Shown here piece after piece: positions 5,869-8,576 of a DNA stretch of 8,576 nt. The translations under genes and the position numbers were made by a program. Source of the stretch: CAZSHX01 sp964606895 (GTDB lineage Bacteria; Bacteroidota; Ignavibacteria; Kapaibacteriales; UBA2268). Within the stretch, counting starts at the first letter, position 1. Every line of letters begins with the position of its first letter. The stretch is from contig CAZSHX010000111.1 of the NCBI GenBank assembly GCA_964606895.1, forward strand, positions 1 to 8,576, written 5' to 3'. The notes under the pieces were generated by a model, which saw nothing but the letters and a program-made list of their open reading frames with translations, made no database searches and had not been told where the DNA came from.

Positions 5869-8576
5869 CTATTCAGCTTTCCATTCCGGCATTCTTCCGG
5901 GAGTCCATGGCGAGCCGAGACGGTCGAGTTCTTTGTTCAATTCTTTAATATCAGTTTCGACTATAGTTTTAATTTTGCTCAAAGCCATAGTCAATTCTTC
6001 CCCGCCGATTCTGTAAGCATCCTTCTGGGTTTGAGTCGGAGTCTGCGAACATCCCCAAATTCCGTAAATGATGTAATTCAGTCTGTCGTTCACTGATGGC
6101 GGCTGATTTTCATTTCTGCGTGCAAGAGTAGAATTGCCATTCAAAATAACGCCGACTTCATTCAAATTGAGTTCAATTTTCCTGACTTTTTCGATTAACG
6201 ATTTGTCTGTATTCATCGAAGTCATAAGTGCTTTTTTGATAGTTGACAGCTGAGTTCTAAGTTCACCGAGCAAATTCCCTGTTCCGTAAACAGCCCTTTG
6301 CAATTTAGCAGTTTTTTGCTGGAAAGCAACGAGTTCGCCTCTGTCCTTTGCCGGCAGAGTAACGTTATTCAGCACTTTAGCAACGAAAGTTACGGTATCC
6401 GATAGCTGAGAGATTTCGCCGTTAATTGATTTCATAACAGTAACTTTATATTTCCCGGGCATTACGGGAGTTCCCGAATGTTTATTTATGTCGGTTCCAC
6501 CTGAAACAGGCGACATATCAGGATAACGCAAGTCCCATGTAATACGGTTAACACCTGTTTTAACGGGAGATGACATCATGCGGATAAGGTTATTATTTTC
6601 ATCCATAATTTTGAAAATCAAATATGGTGCTTCCTCCAAATCTTCCTGAATCAGGGCTTGATTTGTGGGATATTCAATGGTTTTGCCGTCTTTTTCGGCT
6701 TTGGTTTCAGCTTCTTTGCGGATTTGCTTCTTGGTTTTGAAGCCTTCTTTCTGATAATATGTGAAAGTTGCACCAAAAGGAGGATTCTTTGTTCTGAAGA
6801 AAGACTCGCCCTGATCATATTTTGCTCTGGATTCATCTTCATTGAACATTAAAGCATCTTTAACCGGGAAAATGTGAAAATCTTTTTTCAAAACTTCGGG
6901 ATTAACATCTCTCAGAGGCGAGAAGTTATCAAGGATATAAAATCCTCTGCCGAAGGTTGCTATCACCAAGTCATTTTCTCTTTTTTGAATCTCGAGGTCA
7001 CGAACAGCAATCGAAGGCATGCCGTTTTTAAGCTGAACCCAGTTTTCTCCGCCGTCAACAGTGAAATAGAGTCCGAATTCTGTACCGGCAAAAAGAAGTT
7101 GCGGATTCTTAAAATCTTCAACAATTGTATAAACAACTTCATTTTCGGGCAGATTTCCAACAATAGATTTCCACGATTTACCTTTATCTTCGCTTTTCAA
7201 AAGATAAGGCTTGAAATCATCATTTTTATGATTGTCAAAAGCGGCATAAACAACATTCTCATTATGCTGAGAAGCAAATAAATCGCTCACATATGTTGTT
7301 TCGGGAACAGATGGGAACTGTGAAATTTTCGTCCAGTTACCTCCCGCATCATCTGTCATTTGTATTAAACCGTCATCAGTACCCACGTATAGTAAATTTT
7401 CTTTTACGGGCGATTCTGTAAGTGCAACGATATTCCCAAAAAGAGAAGTTGAAGCATTTTTGGAAATTGCGTCCGGTCCCCAGATTTTGCCCATAACAGG
7501 CAAATCATTCCTTTGAATTTTTCTTGTTAAGTCCTGACTGATTGCTCTCCATGTATTTCCCTGGTCATCACTTCTGTAAAGACGGTTTGCGGCAATATAA
7601 AGCCGAGTTCCGGAATGAGGGCTGATAATAAGAGGTGTATCCCAGTTCCAGCGAACTTCTTCGCCTTTTTCAGCTTGTGGCTGAATATAGAAAGTTTCGC
7701 CGCTTTTTCTGTCAAAGCGTACCAAATTTCCATATTGCCACATTGCATAGACTGTATTCGGATTGTTCGGGTCAACTCTTGCCTGATAGCCGTCGCCGCC
7801 GACAACCAAAAACCAGTCTTCATTAGTAACTCCACCGGAATTTATTGTTCTTGATGGACCGCCCCATGTGTTGTTGTCCTGAGTACCGCCGTAAACATAA
7901 TAAAAGGGTTCAGAATTGTCAATCCCTACACGGTAATATTGAGTAACAGGCAGATTCGAGAAGTATCTCCAGTTTGTTCCGTGGTCGAAGCTTTCGTAAA
8001 GCCCGCCGTCACCTCCGACAAGAAGATGGTTAGTATTGTTAGGATTTATCCAGACAGCATGGTCATCAACGTGGCGATGGTTGTTGCTGACATTAGAAAA
8101 TGTCTTGCCGCCGTCAGTTGTTAATTTCAAATAAGTATCAAGATTGTAGATTACGTCAACATCTTTCGGGTCGCAAACAAGCTCGGAATAGTACTGAGCG
8201 GCAGGCGAGAACCATGGATTTCTTTTTTCCCAGGAAGCTCCGCGATCAGTCGAACGGAAAAACCCGCCCTTTTCTTCAGCTTCGATTGTTGCAAAAACAT
8301 AATCGGGGTTAACAGGAGAAACAGCAATGCCGATTCTACCCAAATCACCACCCGGTAATCCGTTGGTTAGTTTATTCCATGTTTTTCCGCCATCGGTAGA
8401 TTTATGGATTGCACTTTCCGGTCCGCCGTTGATTAACGTAAAAACGTGTCGTCTTCTTTGGTACGAAGCCGCAAAAATTATCTCCGGATTACGTGGGTCA
8501 ATTGCTATATCGCTTACTCCTGTGTTTTCATTAATATTCAAAATGCAATCCCATGTTTCGCCGGCATTGGTGGATT
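5869..8576 (-). CDS. Sortilin/VPS10-like Asp-box beta-propeller protein, N-terminus missing
   Basis: The frame is open to the window edge, so at least 901 residues are visible and the true start is outside. The TTG at 8541 is internal, because codons upstream of it encode another repeat (STNAGETW). Nine Asp-box/BNR motifs (S-x-D-x-G-x-T-W) are seen, all on the minus strand: 8574-8551, 8400-8377, 8253-8230, 8121-8098, 7992-7969, 7572-7549, 7356-7333, 7194-7171 and 7062-7039. They indicate one or two large propellers. After ATFGRGFYILDNFSPLRD comes a charged linker (6780-6640), a beta-sandwich-like segment with ITWDLRYP and PGKYKVTV, a helical region (about 6350-5900) and the ending PWTPGRMPEWKAE. 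Homologues of about 1,000 residues are common in Bacteroidota-related and Acidobacterial genomes. They are often labelled glycosyl hydrolase, but I see no glycosidase active site. It is probably secreted and binds peptides or glycans. No sorting domain follows the tail. Confidence 0.88.
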   Translation of the reverse strand, partial: STNAGETWDCILNINENTGVSDIAIDPRNPEIIFAASYQRRRHVFTLINGGPESAIHKSTDGGKTWNKLTNGLPGGDLGRIGIAVSPVNPDYVFATIEAEEKGGFFRSTDRGASWEKRNPWFSPAAQYYSELVCDPKDVDVIYNLDTYLKLTTDGGKTFSNVSNNHRHVDDHAVWINPNNTNHLLVGGDGGLYESFDHGTNWRYFSNLPVTQYYRVGIDNSEPFYYVYGGTQDNNTWGGPSRTINSGGVTNEDWFLVVGGDGYQARVDPNNPNTVYAMWQYGNLVRFDRKSGETFYIQPQAEKGEEVRWNWDTPLIISPHSGTRLYIAANRLYRSDDQGNTWRAISQDLTRKIQRNDLPVMGKIWGPDAISKNASTSLFGNIVALTESPVKENLLYVGTDDGLIQMTDDAGGNWTKISQFPSVPETTYVSDLFASQHNENVVYAAFDNHKNDDFKPYLLKSEDKGKSWKSIVGNLPENEVVYTIVEDFKNPQLLFAGTEFGLYFTVDGGENWVQLKNGMPSIAVRDLEIQKRENDLVIATFGRGFYILDNFSPLRDVNPEVLKKDFHIFPVKDALMFNEDESRAKYDQGESFFRTKNPPFGATFTYYQKEGFKTKKQIRKEAETKAEKDGKTIEYPTNQALIQEDLEEAPYLIFKIMDENNNLIRMMSSPVKTGVNRITWDLRYPDMSPVSGGTDINKHSGTPVMPGKYKVTVMKSINGEISQLSDTVTFVAKVLNNVTLPAKDRGELVAFQQKTAKLQRAVYGTGNLLGELRTQLSTIKKALMTSMNTDKSLIEKVRKIELNLNEVGVILNGNSTLARRNENQPPSVNDRLNYIIYGIWGCSQTPTQTQKDAYRIGGEELTMALSKIKTIVETDIKELNKELDRLGSPWTPGRMPEWKAE

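Noticed and set aside
6874..7281. 135-codon plus-strand ORF within the propeller gene
   Set aside because: It is antisense to conserved Asp-box repeats, and its translation is phenylalanine- and isoleucine-rich as expected from a reverse-complement shadow.
7527..7835. 102-codon minus-strand ORF in another frame of the propeller gene
   Set aside because: It overlaps the conserved propeller frame completely and shows no domain of its own.
8098..8576. Asp-box repeats as a DNA repeat array
   Set aside because: The similarity is at the protein level. The nucleotide copies differ substantially and are irregularly spaced, so this is a protein fold repeat.

Overview
The window is AT-rich with low to moderate GC. 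Its ATG starts mostly lack a Shine-Dalgarno (SD) sequence. It carries secreted families that are common in the Bacteroidota/Chlorobi/Ignavibacteriota/Kapabacteria group: a YbbC/NamZ-type DUF1343 protein, a signal-peptide TPR protein and a long sortilin-like Asp-box propeller. Placement in that group, perhaps as a metagenome-derived Ignavibacteria- or Kapabacteria-like genome, is inferred from gene content. No rRNA, tRNA, CRISPR array, insertion sequence or integrase was seen.

Layout. Positions 1-159 (+) hold the last 52 codons of a gene cut by the left edge, resembling the C-terminus of a retropepsin-like (clan AA) aspartic protease. Next comes a leftward operon: a periplasmic TPR protein (2751-1588), followed with a 4-nt overlap by the DUF1343 protein (1591-314). 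A weak hairpin terminator lies just past it. Positions 2752-3078 form a divergent intergenic region with candidate promoter elements and one possible 56-codon ORF (2912-3082) that ends on the start codon of the next gene.

From 3079 to 5793 runs a compact rightward unit of three genes: a divergent WecG/TagA/CpsF-family glycosyltransferase (TTG start), a short-chain dehydrogenase/reductase (SDR), and a radical SAM protein with a cysteine-rich SPASM/twitch-like C-terminus. The SDR and radical SAM genes share an ATGA overlap. An apparently bidirectional terminator (5808-5843) separates this unit from the convergent propeller gene (8576-5869), whose N-terminus lies beyond the right edge.

How the genes may work together. 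The TPR/DUF1343 pair looks like an envelope unit; the family's known activity suggests peptidoglycan-fragment processing, and the TPR protein may act as an exported partner. The glycosyltransferase-SDR-radical SAM unit looks like part of a small pathway that builds or modifies a lipid-linked sugar or other envelope glycoconjugate. It is the most interesting part of the window because the glycosyltransferase departs from family consensus at several active-site positions, the gene trio is tightly packed, and hand-counted lines from it are more AT-rich than its flanks. Its product cannot be deduced from sequence alone.
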